Shown here one piece after another: positions 8,316 through 16,815 of a DNA stretch of 39,732 nucleotides. The DNA comes from Flavobacteriales bacterium (lineage in GTDB: Bacteria; Bacteroidota; Bacteroidia; Flavobacteriales_D; CAJJDF01), in contig JAHDBM010000020.1 in assembly GCA_020630395.1 (NCBI GenBank), positions 1 to 39,732 of the forward strand. The letters run 5' to 3'. The notes under the pieces were generated by a model. The model had not been told where the DNA came from and made no database searches. It saw only the letters and a list, made by a program, of their open reading frames with translations. How positions within the stretch are numbered: position 1 is the stretch's first letter; each line of letters opens with the position of its first letter. The position numbers were made by a program, and so were the translations under genes.

Positions 8316-9509
8316 TTATTTTTTCATTACATATGCGCCATCATTAAATTCTTGAGCTTTATCTAAATATTCTTTTGCCTCACTTCTAGATGACCATGAA
8401 CCCGCTACAACTTTACTTAAACCACCTCCGGGTAAAATTCGAGCATTAGAAAACCCTGCTTCTTTTAATTTATCTACTAAACCTTCAGCATTGGATTTGT
8501 TGCCAAATGCACCAACTAATATATGGTAATTTAAATCAGACGAAAGAGGTGTTTCATCCATAATAATTTCCTCCTCTTGTTGTTCAGTTTCTTCTTCTAT
8601 ATCATCTTTTGTTTCTTCTTCAGAATTAGATTCATCTTCTTCAACCTCCTCTTCATTCATGATATCTTCCTCGTTTAGCATAGTTGAATCTATCGTTTCT
8701 TCCTCAATTGAATCAGTAATTATTGGGTTGTCATCAACATTATTTATTTCTTCATCACTATTGGTATTTCCTAATGATATATCATCAGTTAATTCTTTTG
8801 CTTCTCCAGTAAATGAAGCTATCCAATTATTCACTTCTTTCCATTTAAGCCCTACAAAAGTTCCTCCTCCAGCTAATAACAATAAAATTATTAGCCAAAC
8901 AATCATTCCTTTTCTCTTTTTCTTCTCTTTTTTAGGCTTCTCTTTCTTTAGTTTATCCTTTTTTTCAGAAGTTTTAGCAGTTACTATAGGTGTTTCTTTT
9001 GCTGTAACAATCTTCTCTTCTTTTTTCTCCTCTTTTTTTTCAATTACATCACCTACAATTGATTCTTGCACAACTTCTTCTTTTATCTCTTCTGGTTTTG
9101 ATAAAACTTCTTCTACTTCATCTTTAACTTGCTCAATATTATCTGTATCTACATTAATTATTGGTGCTATTACTTGTTCCTCTTCTTGTTCTTCTTCAAT
9201 TACGCTTCCCTCTGGGGAAAAAACTATTTTGTCATTTTCATTTTTTGAAAAAGAACCAAGTCCAAAAATCGTATACGTATTTCCTTTATCTAAATCCGTT
9301 TGAATATCCCTTACATGACTCGCAATCATGTTTAATACTTCTTGCGGATCTTTTCCTTCTTTCTCAGCTATATAGTTTTGAAGCTTACCATCATTAAATT
9401 TTAAAATACCATTAAACATCAAGGATTTCCCTGATCCCATTAATGCTCCAAAATCTGGAATGATTACTGTAGATTCAGTTTTTAGTAATTCAATAATGTA
9501 CTTATTCAT
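8316..9509 (-). CDS. membrane-anchored HU-CCDC81-like / SPOR domain protein
   Basis: The 397-residue protein has three parts. Residues ~1-105 match the Bacteroidota HU-CCDC81 type of DNA-binding-like domain (MNKYIIELLKTESTVIIPDF, DPQEVLNMIASHV, YTIFGLGSFSKNENDKIVFS). Residues ~110-200 are charged and Lys/Glu-rich, ending in a basic stretch just before one membrane segment at ~201-222 (GMIVWLIILLLLAGGGTFVG). A long acidic linker (~235-320) leads to a SPOR domain at ~323-397 (YHILVGAFGNKSNAEGLVDK ... KVVAGSWSSRSEAKEYL), a fold that binds denuded peptidoglycan at division sites. The orientation implied is HU-like domain in the cytoplasm and SPOR in the periplasm. This architecture is recurrent in Bacteroidota and is thought to be cell-division related, although the HU part is not proven to bind DNA. 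It is preceded by its own plausible promoter. Confidence 0.9.
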   Translation of the reverse strand: MNKYIIELLKTESTVIIPDFGALMGSGKSLMFNGILKFNDGKLQNYIAEKEGKDPQEVLNMIASHVRDIQTDLDKGNTYTIFGLGSFSKNENDKIVFSPEGSVIEEEQEEEQVIAPIINVDTDNIEQVKDEVEEVLSKPEEIKEEVVQESIVGDVIEKKEEKKEEKIVTAKETPIVTAKTSEKKDKLKKEKPKKEKKKRKGMIVWLIILLLLAGGGTFVGLKWKEVNNWIASFTGEAKELTDDISLGNTNSDEEINNVDDNPIITDSIEEETIDSTMLNEEDIMNEEEVEEDESNSEEETKDDIEEETEQQEEEIIMDETPLSSDLNYHILVGAFGNKSNAEGLVDKLKEAGFSNARILPGGGLSKVVAGSWSSRSEAKEYLDKAQEFNDGAYVMKK

Positions 9510-9530
9510 ATTGGTTGTAATTAGATTACT

Positions 9531-9561
9531 TTAAATTATTCAAAAAACACCTGCAATCAAA
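9531..9561 (-). promoter_or_regulatory. putative Bacteroidota-type promoter for the SPOR gene
   Basis: On the minus strand, TTTG (9558-9561) is followed after exactly 19 bases by TAATTTAA (9531-9538), fitting the -33 TTG / -7 TAnnTTTG arrangement with two mismatches in the -7 box. The predicted start site would leave a leader of about 15-18 bases before the ATG at 9509. Confidence 0.35.
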
Positions 9562-9572
9562 GTTTAAATTAA

Positions 9573-12500
9573 TTAAAGGGCACCTGCATCAATTAACATC
9601 TGTTTATAGACTTTTCGTGATCTTTGAAGAACAGACTTATTCTTTCTTGTAAATGCATTAACGTTTGCCTTTGCATCTATCAATAATTGAACCGTTTGTA
9701 TATTCTCTTTCCCTCTTTTTCTTACTGCCAAATGTAAAGGAGTCTCATCAAATTTATTCCGAGCATCAACATCAGCTCCAGCATCTATAAACAATTTAAC
9801 AATTTCGTGTTTCCCTTTTTTATCAGCAGCTCTATGTAAAAATGTAAAACTTTTTCTTGGGGTTAAATAACCTGTATTTCCGTCATGAGCCAGAAGTAAC
9901 TCAATCATTGTTTTATCCCAATTATTTACAGCTTCATGCATTACTAATCCACCAGAAACATCTGCTTTAGCATCTATTAATACTTTTACTATTTGAAGTC
10001 TGTTTCTCTTTACAGCTAGAAAAACACCATCAGTTGGATTTGCTCCTTTTTCAATAAACTTACGAATTACCTTTTCGCTCGATTTTCCAGCAGCTTCTTT
10101 AATGTAATTTTTAACAGCTGCTCCATTATCCAATAAATAAATCAGTACTTCTCCTTTGTTATATTGTAATGCTGAAGCCATACCGTCATCTGGATTAGCT
10201 TTATTTTCAACTAATAACCTAACCATTGGCATCCATCCTTTACCTGCAGGAATGTCTAACCCTATTGGTTTAGCCCCTTTACTTAATAGATAAGTAACCA
10301 TTGGTATATCATTATTATTGATAGCTGCTAATCTTCCGTTTTCTGCTTTTGCTCCACCCTGCTCAATCAACATCTTAACCATTGGTAGGTTTTTATTGGT
10401 TGCTGCTTTTCCTATAAGAGTTGGATCCTTTACTTTTGCTCCTGCATCTAATAATAATTTTACAATTTGAGTGTGTTTGTTTTCTACTGCCCCTTTTAGT
10501 CCTAAATTAGGATCTGCTTTTTTGCTTAATAATAATTTAACCCACTCAATTTTCCCTTCCTTACTAGCCGCAGCTATATGATTTGATGCTTTAGCATTAC
10601 TATTTAAAGCAATGGTACCCATTTTTATATTGTTTTTTAAATAGGCCTTATTTAAACCAACATTAACATCTGCATGGTATTTATTAATTAAATTATCAAA
10701 AAACACAACATCAACTTTATTAACTGCATAATCAATTGCGCCTGTCCCATGAGCTCCTGCTTCTAACGCAACAATCATGGCTGGTTTTTTACTTTTAGTT
10801 ATCGCATATGCTAACGCTTCATCTTTAGAGCCTCCATGTGTAATCCCATCTTTAAGGATTTCCATATTATTCTTGTCGATTGCTTTATGGATAGGATCTA
10901 CGTTTATAACCCTAACTCTATTTTTCGTTAGCGTTTTAAATAGTTTTGTATCATTTCTTTCGGCTGCTGCTAATAAACTTAAGTGATCTGCTTTTCCAAC
11001 CTTAAGTAATTCATCTACCATAGCTGCGTTACCTTTTTTAATTGCATTTGTAATCATAACTGAGTTCGCTACAGCTCCATGTTTAATAAACTTCTTTGCT
11101 AATGATACATTATTTTTTGAGACAGCATAGTTAAGTTCAGCTTCACCAACTTGTACAAACGAAATAGACAACAAATAATTAATCATTGGTATATCATTTC
11201 GTGATATCGCTTTTTTAATGTGCCTCAGTTGTGGTTCTGCATGATGTTTTACTAATAACTTAGCATCATTAATATTACCTGTTCCAATTTCATTATATAG
11301 TGCTTCTGGGTTTGCTCTTACTCCTGTTCTTAATAAAAGCTTAATCATTTCTGGGTTTCGATATTGAGATTGAGTTGCTAAGACTAACTGACTAGCTCTT
11401 GCCATATTACCATGTTTATACAACCATTCTACAACATAAGGGGGGACTTTAGCTTTTATAGCCTCCTCTACTATATTATCAGCTTTTATATTACCTCCCT
11501 TTTTCATGAGGTAATCCAGCTCGCTAATTTTAGCATATCTTGCTGCAGCTCTCATTTGTTCATCACTTGGAGGGGGTGGTGGTGGGCCTTTTCTTTCGAC
11601 TAATTTAACCGTGTAAGTAATTTTAACTTCTTCATCATCTCCCCTATCTTCAAACCCTTTAAAAGAACCATTTATTGGTACACCCAATCGTAGGTCTCTA
11701 ATATTAATTGATTTTGATCCTTTCAAGTGATCATAATCTACATTACTGTTCCATTCCATTACTTTTGATACCATTTGTATCCATCCTTGTCCAGCATCTA
11801 TAGACGAATTAGCAACATAAAAATCTTTTGTGTGATATACGTTAACTGATTGTCCTTCTTCCGTATCATCACTTCTATTTACCATTGATTTTCCGTAAGC
11901 AAAAGGAGTTGACCCTTTATTCGATTTAATATTACTAGATACTTTTATTAAAACACTTCCGTATAGCTCTAAACCATCACTTCCAATACCTTCATCATCT
12001 GTAGTAGTAATTTGCTTAATCGTTACTGTGAAGTGACTATGATTATACGGAGTTGTTGCTTTTCTACCATTGCTTACTGGAGCAGTATATGTATCTCCAA
12101 CAAATACTTTTTCTAATTCTTTTCCTAAATCTTCGAATGCTTTAGCCATATACTCTCCTGCCTCTACTATTCCTTCGGCTGCAGCTTCTGCGCCTTCTAC
12201 CATTGCCTCACCAACAACCTCAGCTCCCTCTACAATATAACCTCCTAAATCTTCAAATGCAGTTTCTAGCTCTGCTCCTAATTTTTCAAAACCATTTGCA
12301 ATTTCATTATCTAATGAACCAAAGAAATCTATTACGTCTTCGCCTATAGCATCTACAATTAAATCGGTAAACATATCTTCCGAGATATTTAAATCTACCT
12401 TAACTGTTTCTTTAAGAGTTTTACCTGCAATTGTCATATCTACTTCTAGGTTAACTTTTGCTTTCATGGATGTTACTTCACCTTCGAAAGAGAGTTTGCG

Positions 12501-14972
12501 AACGTTTAATGCTTCTTTTAACAATCCTTCAACCACATAGCTTCCAGCTACAGCCATACCTCTATCCATCTCTGCAAAAGCATCTACCGTTTCACTTGCA
12601 AGATCAACAAACGCTTGTTCAAAATCATTTTTCCCTTTAGATTCAGCTAATACTTTCTTGGCATCCTTATATGCTTCTTGGCTCTTTTTACTTTCGGTTT
12701 CAATGAATTTTAATAATTCATCTGCTACCATAGTTTGTAGCTTATTTTCAAATGCCACCTTTGCATATAAGCCACTAGTTGGTGTAATTTCTCCTCCTTT
12801 AATATGAGCTGTAGCTGTTAAAGCACCTCCAGCAATTTTACCTGTAGTTTCAAATTCAAATCCTGTTTTATCAATTTTAATAAAAGATTCATTTGTTATT
12901 CCTAAAATGGTTACACTACCATCTAATTTAAAATGAGGATTGGTTGCATTTAATCCCAAACTAATCATTGGCCCTCCAATCTTTCCGTTTACATCTGGCC
13001 TAGAAGATTCTATAGCAAAAAGCTTCATTCCTCCTTCTTCTATTGCAAAACGATCCATAGAACCATATGCACTAATACCACTTTCACCAACAGAAAAACC
13101 AATAAGGGCATTCATTCCTAAAAATTTCAATTTTGCACTATCTAATGCTAGTCCTGGGTAATAAGTTTGACCAAATAACTCGACTTCTTTAGGTACAATT
13201 TTAACTTTAGCAGATTCTATTCCAGTATTTAATGCATCACGTAAATCCCCTTCGATTTTTGCATCAGAAAAAGCTTCGATAAAAGCCAAAGGTGTCATGT
13301 TTTGCACCTCAGCTACTAACATGGTTTTAGCTACATCAGCAATATTAATTTTTGCTGCAATAGAACCGCAAATATGTTTTCTTGAATCCTTAACTGTTCC
13401 TAAACGAATATTACCTCCCAAACTAACCACATTAATAAAAGGAAATGTAGTTCCTATTCCTGCTCCAAGACCAAGACTTCTAATACCAACTCCTGGAATT
13501 CCAAAAGGTTCTTTCCATTCGGCTTGAGGGACAATGCATGATTCTGGTCTCTCGGCTCGTTTTCCATCAGCAGCTAGTCCAGCTTCAAATTCTAAAGACA
13601 TACCAGATGGAGATGCTGCTCCAATAATTCCACCATAAATGCTTACCCGTTCTTCTCCTGCTTTAAATGATCCTGCCCCTTCTAACCTTAATTCAATTGT
13701 TCCTGCTGCATTTAAAACTAACCCTGCTCCAATATTATCAAAAGAAACTTCTTTGTTTTCTCCAATACTTAGATCCAACCCTAACTCCGCAAATAAACTT
13801 ATAGAAGTAAATGTTGGAGATATAGATCCAGAAAGAGTTATATCCGTAACCTTTAACATCTCTGCCATTTCTTGAGGCAGTTTCATAGATGACATTAAGT
13901 TAAATCCTTTTTTAACATTAAAACTTGCTGTGCTTGTTGATGCTTCGTCTAAAAATTTAATCGGAATAGCTGTTTGTTTATCGGATACGATAAAATAAGA
14001 CCCTGACATATCTAAATCATCAAGAGCTGCTATATTAGAACTTAAGCTTGAAAATTTAAAAGATGCTGGAGGGCGAATCGCTAATAAGGTTTTTTGCACT
14101 CCAGCTTTCCTTTTTAAATCTAATATGATGCCTCCAACTGATGATTGGGCTGTGAACTTAAGCTCTTTTTCACTAGGAATAATATTAATACTAGCCTTTG
14201 TTAGTTCTAAATCTTTAAACGCTTGTGGTGTAGCTTCTAAAAAGGATACTGCTTCATTAGGTAGTGTTGCTTCAATTACATTTTTAAGGTTAACTTTTTC
14301 AATGCTCATTTTTATGCCAGCTTTACTTGAATTATTTGATAACATTGCGGTAACAGAGACTGGTATTTCTCCAAAACTTGCCAATGCGCTCACTTCTCCT
14401 GTAATCTCTCTTGATGGTAATTTTGGGTTATTTACAGCTAAAGAGAACTCTACATCATTCATAGCAAAACTTCCTATTCCTAATAATTCCCATTTTTTTG
14501 CAGCAGCAACTGTTGCCGTCATATTAGTAGGCGCGTATCCACTGGCACCAAATTTTACGGCTAAATTCTTAACCCATACACCAGCTTCTAATGGGAATTC
14601 ACTTGGCAAATAAGCTTTTAACTTTCCATCTACTAATTCGTCTAAAAGCTTAAAATCTATGGTAGTTCCTTCAGGTAATTCTATAGAAAGATTCTCAATA
14701 CGTTTTGCTTTAGAATAAGATCCGAAGAGTACTACATTTTGTTTCTCAAAAACTTCTATAGCTCCTGTAATATCTCTTCCTCCATCTTGCCTTTTAGTGT
14801 GATCTATAGCATTCATTACAAACTTCCCTGCTCCAAACACAGCAGTCATTGCTTCTTTTAGCTGCGTTTTAATATCATCTTCAGGGGATACAATATGTAT
14901 GTCATGTTTAACTGAATTTGAAAAAGTAACTGAGAAGGCAAAAAAGAAAAGAAAAAAGTATAGTAGCTTCAT
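9573..14972 (-). CDS. giant exported protein with beta-rich N-terminal half and C-terminal ankyrin-like repeats
   Basis: The 1799-residue product begins with a signal peptide (MKLLYFFLFFFAFSVTFSNS). Residues ~25-870 are an unclassified, strongly beta-patterned region made of loosely recurring strands (for example SITGEVSALASFGEIP-type pieces, IGAGLVLNAAGTIELRLEGA, GNIRLGTVKDSRK). Residues ~880-957 are an Ala/Glu/Gly-rich amphipathic helical stretch (EGAEVVGEAMVEGAEAAAEG). A beta domain (~965-1120) ends in six consecutive prolines at about 1129. Residues ~1130-1799 are about 20 ankyrin-like units; most are only ~27-31 residues long, and only the last few show the canonical pattern (DETPLHLAV). 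No transmembrane segment, lipobox or T9SS sorting domain is visible, so a periplasmic location is likeliest. The gene is divergent from the DUF4407 operon. Ankyrin repeats normally mediate protein-protein contacts; the rest is unassigned. Confidence 0.88.
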   Translation of the reverse strand: MKLLYFFLFFFAFSVTFSNSVKHDIHIVSPEDDIKTQLKEAMTAVFGAGKFVMNAIDHTKRQDGGRDITGAIEVFEKQNVVLFGSYSKAKRIENLSIELPEGTTIDFKLLDELVDGKLKAYLPSEFPLEAGVWVKNLAVKFGASGYAPTNMTATVAAAKKWELLGIGSFAMNDVEFSLAVNNPKLPSREITGEVSALASFGEIPVSVTAMLSNNSSKAGIKMSIEKVNLKNVIEATLPNEAVSFLEATPQAFKDLELTKASINIIPSEKELKFTAQSSVGGIILDLKRKAGVQKTLLAIRPPASFKFSSLSSNIAALDDLDMSGSYFIVSDKQTAIPIKFLDEASTSTASFNVKKGFNLMSSMKLPQEMAEMLKVTDITLSGSISPTFTSISLFAELGLDLSIGENKEVSFDNIGAGLVLNAAGTIELRLEGAGSFKAGEERVSIYGGIIGAASPSGMSLEFEAGLAADGKRAERPESCIVPQAEWKEPFGIPGVGIRSLGLGAGIGTTFPFINVVSLGGNIRLGTVKDSRKHICGSIAAKINIADVAKTMLVAEVQNMTPLAFIEAFSDAKIEGDLRDALNTGIESAKVKIVPKEVELFGQTYYPGLALDSAKLKFLGMNALIGFSVGESGISAYGSMDRFAIEEGGMKLFAIESSRPDVNGKIGGPMISLGLNATNPHFKLDGSVTILGITNESFIKIDKTGFEFETTGKIAGGALTATAHIKGGEITPTSGLYAKVAFENKLQTMVADELLKFIETESKKSQEAYKDAKKVLAESKGKNDFEQAFVDLASETVDAFAEMDRGMAVAGSYVVEGLLKEALNVRKLSFEGEVTSMKAKVNLEVDMTIAGKTLKETVKVDLNISEDMFTDLIVDAIGEDVIDFFGSLDNEIANGFEKLGAELETAFEDLGGYIVEGAEVVGEAMVEGAEAAAEGIVEAGEYMAKAFEDLGKELEKVFVGDTYTAPVSNGRKATTPYNHSHFTVTIKQITTTDDEGIGSDGLELYGSVLIKVSSNIKSNKGSTPFAYGKSMVNRSDDTEEGQSVNVYHTKDFYVANSSIDAGQGWIQMVSKVMEWNSNVDYDHLKGSKSINIRDLRLGVPINGSFKGFEDRGDDEEVKITYTVKLVERKGPPPPPPSDEQMRAAARYAKISELDYLMKKGGNIKADNIVEEAIKAKVPPYVVEWLYKHGNMARASQLVLATQSQYRNPEMIKLLLRTGVRANPEALYNEIGTGNINDAKLLVKHHAEPQLRHIKKAISRNDIPMINYLLSISFVQVGEAELNYAVSKNNVSLAKKFIKHGAVANSVMITNAIKKGNAAMVDELLKVGKADHLSLLAAAERNDTKLFKTLTKNRVRVINVDPIHKAIDKNNMEILKDGITHGGSKDEALAYAITKSKKPAMIVALEAGAHGTGAIDYAVNKVDVVFFDNLINKYHADVNVGLNKAYLKNNIKMGTIALNSNAKASNHIAAASKEGKIEWVKLLLSKKADPNLGLKGAVENKHTQIVKLLLDAGAKVKDPTLIGKAATNKNLPMVKMLIEQGGAKAENGRLAAINNNDIPMVTYLLSKGAKPIGLDIPAGKGWMPMVRLLVENKANPDDGMASALQYNKGEVLIYLLDNGAAVKNYIKEAAGKSSEKVIRKFIEKGANPTDGVFLAVKRNRLQIVKVLIDAKADVSGGLVMHEAVNNWDKTMIELLLAHDGNTGYLTPRKSFTFLHRAADKKGKHEIVKLFIDAGADVDARNKFDETPLHLAVRKRGKENIQTVQLLIDAKANVNAFTRKNKSVLQRSRKVYKQMLIDAGAL

Positions 14973-14992
14973 TTAAACTGGATTTGTGGTTA

Positions 14993-15000
14993 CGAAAATA
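14993..15000 (-). promoter_or_regulatory. putative -7 box for the ankyrin giant
   Basis: The minus strand reads TATTTTCG, five of six matches to TAnnTTTG, about 20 bases before the ATG at 14972. I see no good -33 TTG at the expected distance, so this is weak. Confidence 0.3.
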
Positions 15001-15051
15001 ATCTTTTTGTATCAACTAACTCTATATGAATACATCTAATACAAATTATGC

Positions 15052-15059
15052 TAGTTTTG
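15052..15059 (+). promoter_or_regulatory. putative -7 box for the DUF4407 operon
   Basis: TAGTTTTG is a perfect match to the Bacteroidota -7 consensus TAnnTTTG. It lies 17 bases before an in-frame ATG at 15077, so it supports that start over the upstream ATG at 15026, which would lie before the transcription start. No TTG is present at the ideal -33 distance. Confidence 0.4.
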
Positions 15060-15076
15060 TCTTTATAAATTATCTC

Positions 15077-15532
15077 ATGAAGTACATAGTGCATGTTTTG
15101 CTTTATCTTTTTCATCATTTAAAATTGGTGTTTAATGTTTTTCAAATCATTTCTAACATATTAACTGCATTACTAAAAAAGCAATCAATAGTAATCAATA
15201 TGTTTGCTGCATTTAAACAAAATGGAGTAACCAAATTAGTGTTTAAAACCGAAGGAGTCTTTTTTATCTATGTTGTAGGGTTTGGATTTATAGATCAACA
15301 TGAAGGTGAGGTCAATATTCCTTTTGCCAATAAAAAAGTTAAGGCTTTATTTATTGGGCTAAAACCTTGTGTTAAAACTATACCCGTATCTCCGGAACCT
15401 TATACCTTAACTTTTAAACTTAAGAATAATCGTGCTCCAATTATTCGTATAAGCCATAAACCAAAACTCATTAATAAATTACAGATTAACGATAAAATAT
15501 TTAAAAATAGCTCAATAAACGATATATCATGA
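15077..15532 (+). CDS. small protein of unknown function, membrane helix plus beta domain, first gene of DUF4407 operon
   Basis: I do not recognise this protein. With the ATG at 15077 it has 151 residues; an upstream in-frame ATG at 15026 would add 17 residues without a signal-like character. Residues 1-~37 are a hydrophobic to amphipathic helix (MKYIVHVLLYLFHHLKLVFN, then VFQIISNILTALL). The remaining ~110 residues are beta-patterned (VTKLVFKTEGVFFIYVVGFG, GEVNIPFANKKVKALFIG, SPEPYTLTFKLKNN), resembling a small Ig-like fold with a single cysteine. Its stop overlaps the next start in an ATGA arrangement, which strongly supports that it is a real gene translated together with the DUF4407 protein. 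It is probably membrane-attached and may be a partner of that protein. Confidence 0.75.
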   Translation: MKYIVHVLLYLFHHLKLVFNVFQIISNILTALLKKQSIVINMFAAFKQNGVTKLVFKTEGVFFIYVVGFGFIDQHEGEVNIPFANKKVKALFIGLKPCVKTIPVSPEPYTLTFKLKNNRAPIIRISHKPKLINKLQINDKIFKNSSINDIS

Positions 15533-16800
15533 ATAATGAAACTTCTTTTTATCAATCTCCAAAAGCAGGGATTATTATGCGTCAATTATGGAAAGCTGCA
15601 GGTGCTGATTCCTATATCTTATCTCGATCTACTTATTCTGATCAAGTAAAATATGCTTGTTTAGGTGGAATTGTTGTAGCCACTGGATTTATGGCTGCTA
15701 TGGCAGGAGGATATGCTTTTTATACCATTTTTGAGCCTAAAACTGCTGAAGTTGTAGATAAAATTAACATGGTTTCAGAAAACGTAATGACTAAATCTAC
15801 GCATTGGCCAACCGTTATTCAGTCTTCTATTTTTGGACTGATTTGGGGACTTATTATTTTTAATATCGATCGGTTTATTGTTGCTGCATCTGGAAAAGGA
15901 GATGGAACTGAAAAAATTACTTGGAAAGAAATTAAGGGATCTGTACCAAGACTTATAATGGGGCTTATAATTGCGTTAACAATCTCTAAACCCATTGAAA
16001 TTAGAATGTTTCAATCGGAGATAAACGCAGCACTTTATGAAAAGCAAAAAGACGAACGAAAAAAGCTAGAAGAAAAAGTAAACATCTTGTATAATGACGA
16101 ATTTGTAAAACTTGATGAGTCACTGGATAAAATTGAAACCAAAAGAGAGGAATATGTGGCCAAAGTAGAAGAATATGATGTGCGTTACCAAAAAGAGGTT
16201 TCGGGCGGACAAGGCATGAGAGGTAAAGGTGAAGGTCCTGTTGCTAAAACACTAAAAACAGAACGTTTAAGATGGGAAGACAAGTTAAACTCTTTTGATA
16301 AATCTCATGAAGCCGAAAAACTAGCTTTGTTAGACCGTAAAAAAGATTTACAAATTGAGCGTAAAAATGAAATAGATGCCAATAAATCGGTTGCTGCTGG
16401 TATGGATGGTTTATTAGAACGGCTTAAACTGGCTCACGAAATAGCTGGTTTTTGGATTAGCTTATTCATTACCCTTCTTTTTGTTGTAATTGAGCTTACC
16501 CCTATTTTCTTTAAAATGATGCTGGTTAAAGGCCCGTATGATTTTATGCTCGATAATACCAAAGACTTAATTAAAGCAAAAAACGGCATTCAAGTTGTTC
16601 ATGATTTTTACAAAGACAAAATTGGTATTTCTCGAGATCTTGTTATTAACCATAAGGTAAAAAAGAAGCACGATATGATTCAAGCTCAAAATGAGATAAA
16701 TGAACATATTTTGGCTAAATGGAAAGAAGATCAAAAGAAAAAAATTGATGAAAATATAGGTGATTACATCCAAGATATTGGTAAAGAATCTAACGATTAA
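15529..16800 (+). CDS. DUF4407 family integral membrane protein
   Basis: The 423-residue protein shows the DUF4407 layout. Residues ~41-66 (CLGGIVVATGFMAAMAGGYA) are the first membrane helix, ~90-120 the second, ending in the family-typical NIDRFIV motif, and ~140-162 the third (VPRLIMGLIIALTISKPIEI). A long charged coiled-coil region of about 140 residues follows (~165-300, rich in Lys, Glu and Asp), then a fourth helix at ~303-335 (IAGFWISLFITLLFVVIELT) and a charged C-terminal tail. The four-helix pattern with a large hydrophilic loop between helices 3 and 4 is what is known for this family; its molecular function has not been established. It overlaps the upstream small gene by 4 bases and is followed 15 bases later by a divergent paralogue, so the three probably form one operon and perhaps one complex. 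Confidence 0.88.
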   Translation: MNNETSFYQSPKAGIIMRQLWKAAGADSYILSRSTYSDQVKYACLGGIVVATGFMAAMAGGYAFYTIFEPKTAEVVDKINMVSENVMTKSTHWPTVIQSSIFGLIWGLIIFNIDRFIVAASGKGDGTEKITWKEIKGSVPRLIMGLIIALTISKPIEIRMFQSEINAALYEKQKDERKKLEEKVNILYNDEFVKLDESLDKIETKREEYVAKVEEYDVRYQKEVSGGQGMRGKGEGPVAKTLKTERLRWEDKLNSFDKSHEAEKLALLDRKKDLQIERKNEIDANKSVAAGMDGLLERLKLAHEIAGFWISLFITLLFVVIELTPIFFKMMLVKGPYDFMLDNTKDLIKAKNGIQVVHDFYKDKIGISRDLVINHKVKKKHDMIQAQNEINEHILAKWKEDQKKKIDENIGDYIQDIGKESND

Positions 16801-16815
16801 TTCTTAATAATTGGC

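Noticed and set aside
8659-9303. 214-codon plus-strand open frame, very rich in Ser and Phe
   Set aside because: It is the shadow of the acidic and lysine-rich codons (GAA, GAT, AAA) of the SPOR gene on the opposite strand.
14125-14613. 162-codon open frame on the plus strand
   Set aside because: It lies entirely antisense inside the 1799-residue ankyrin gene, has no signal or family-like character, and arises from codon composition of the real gene.
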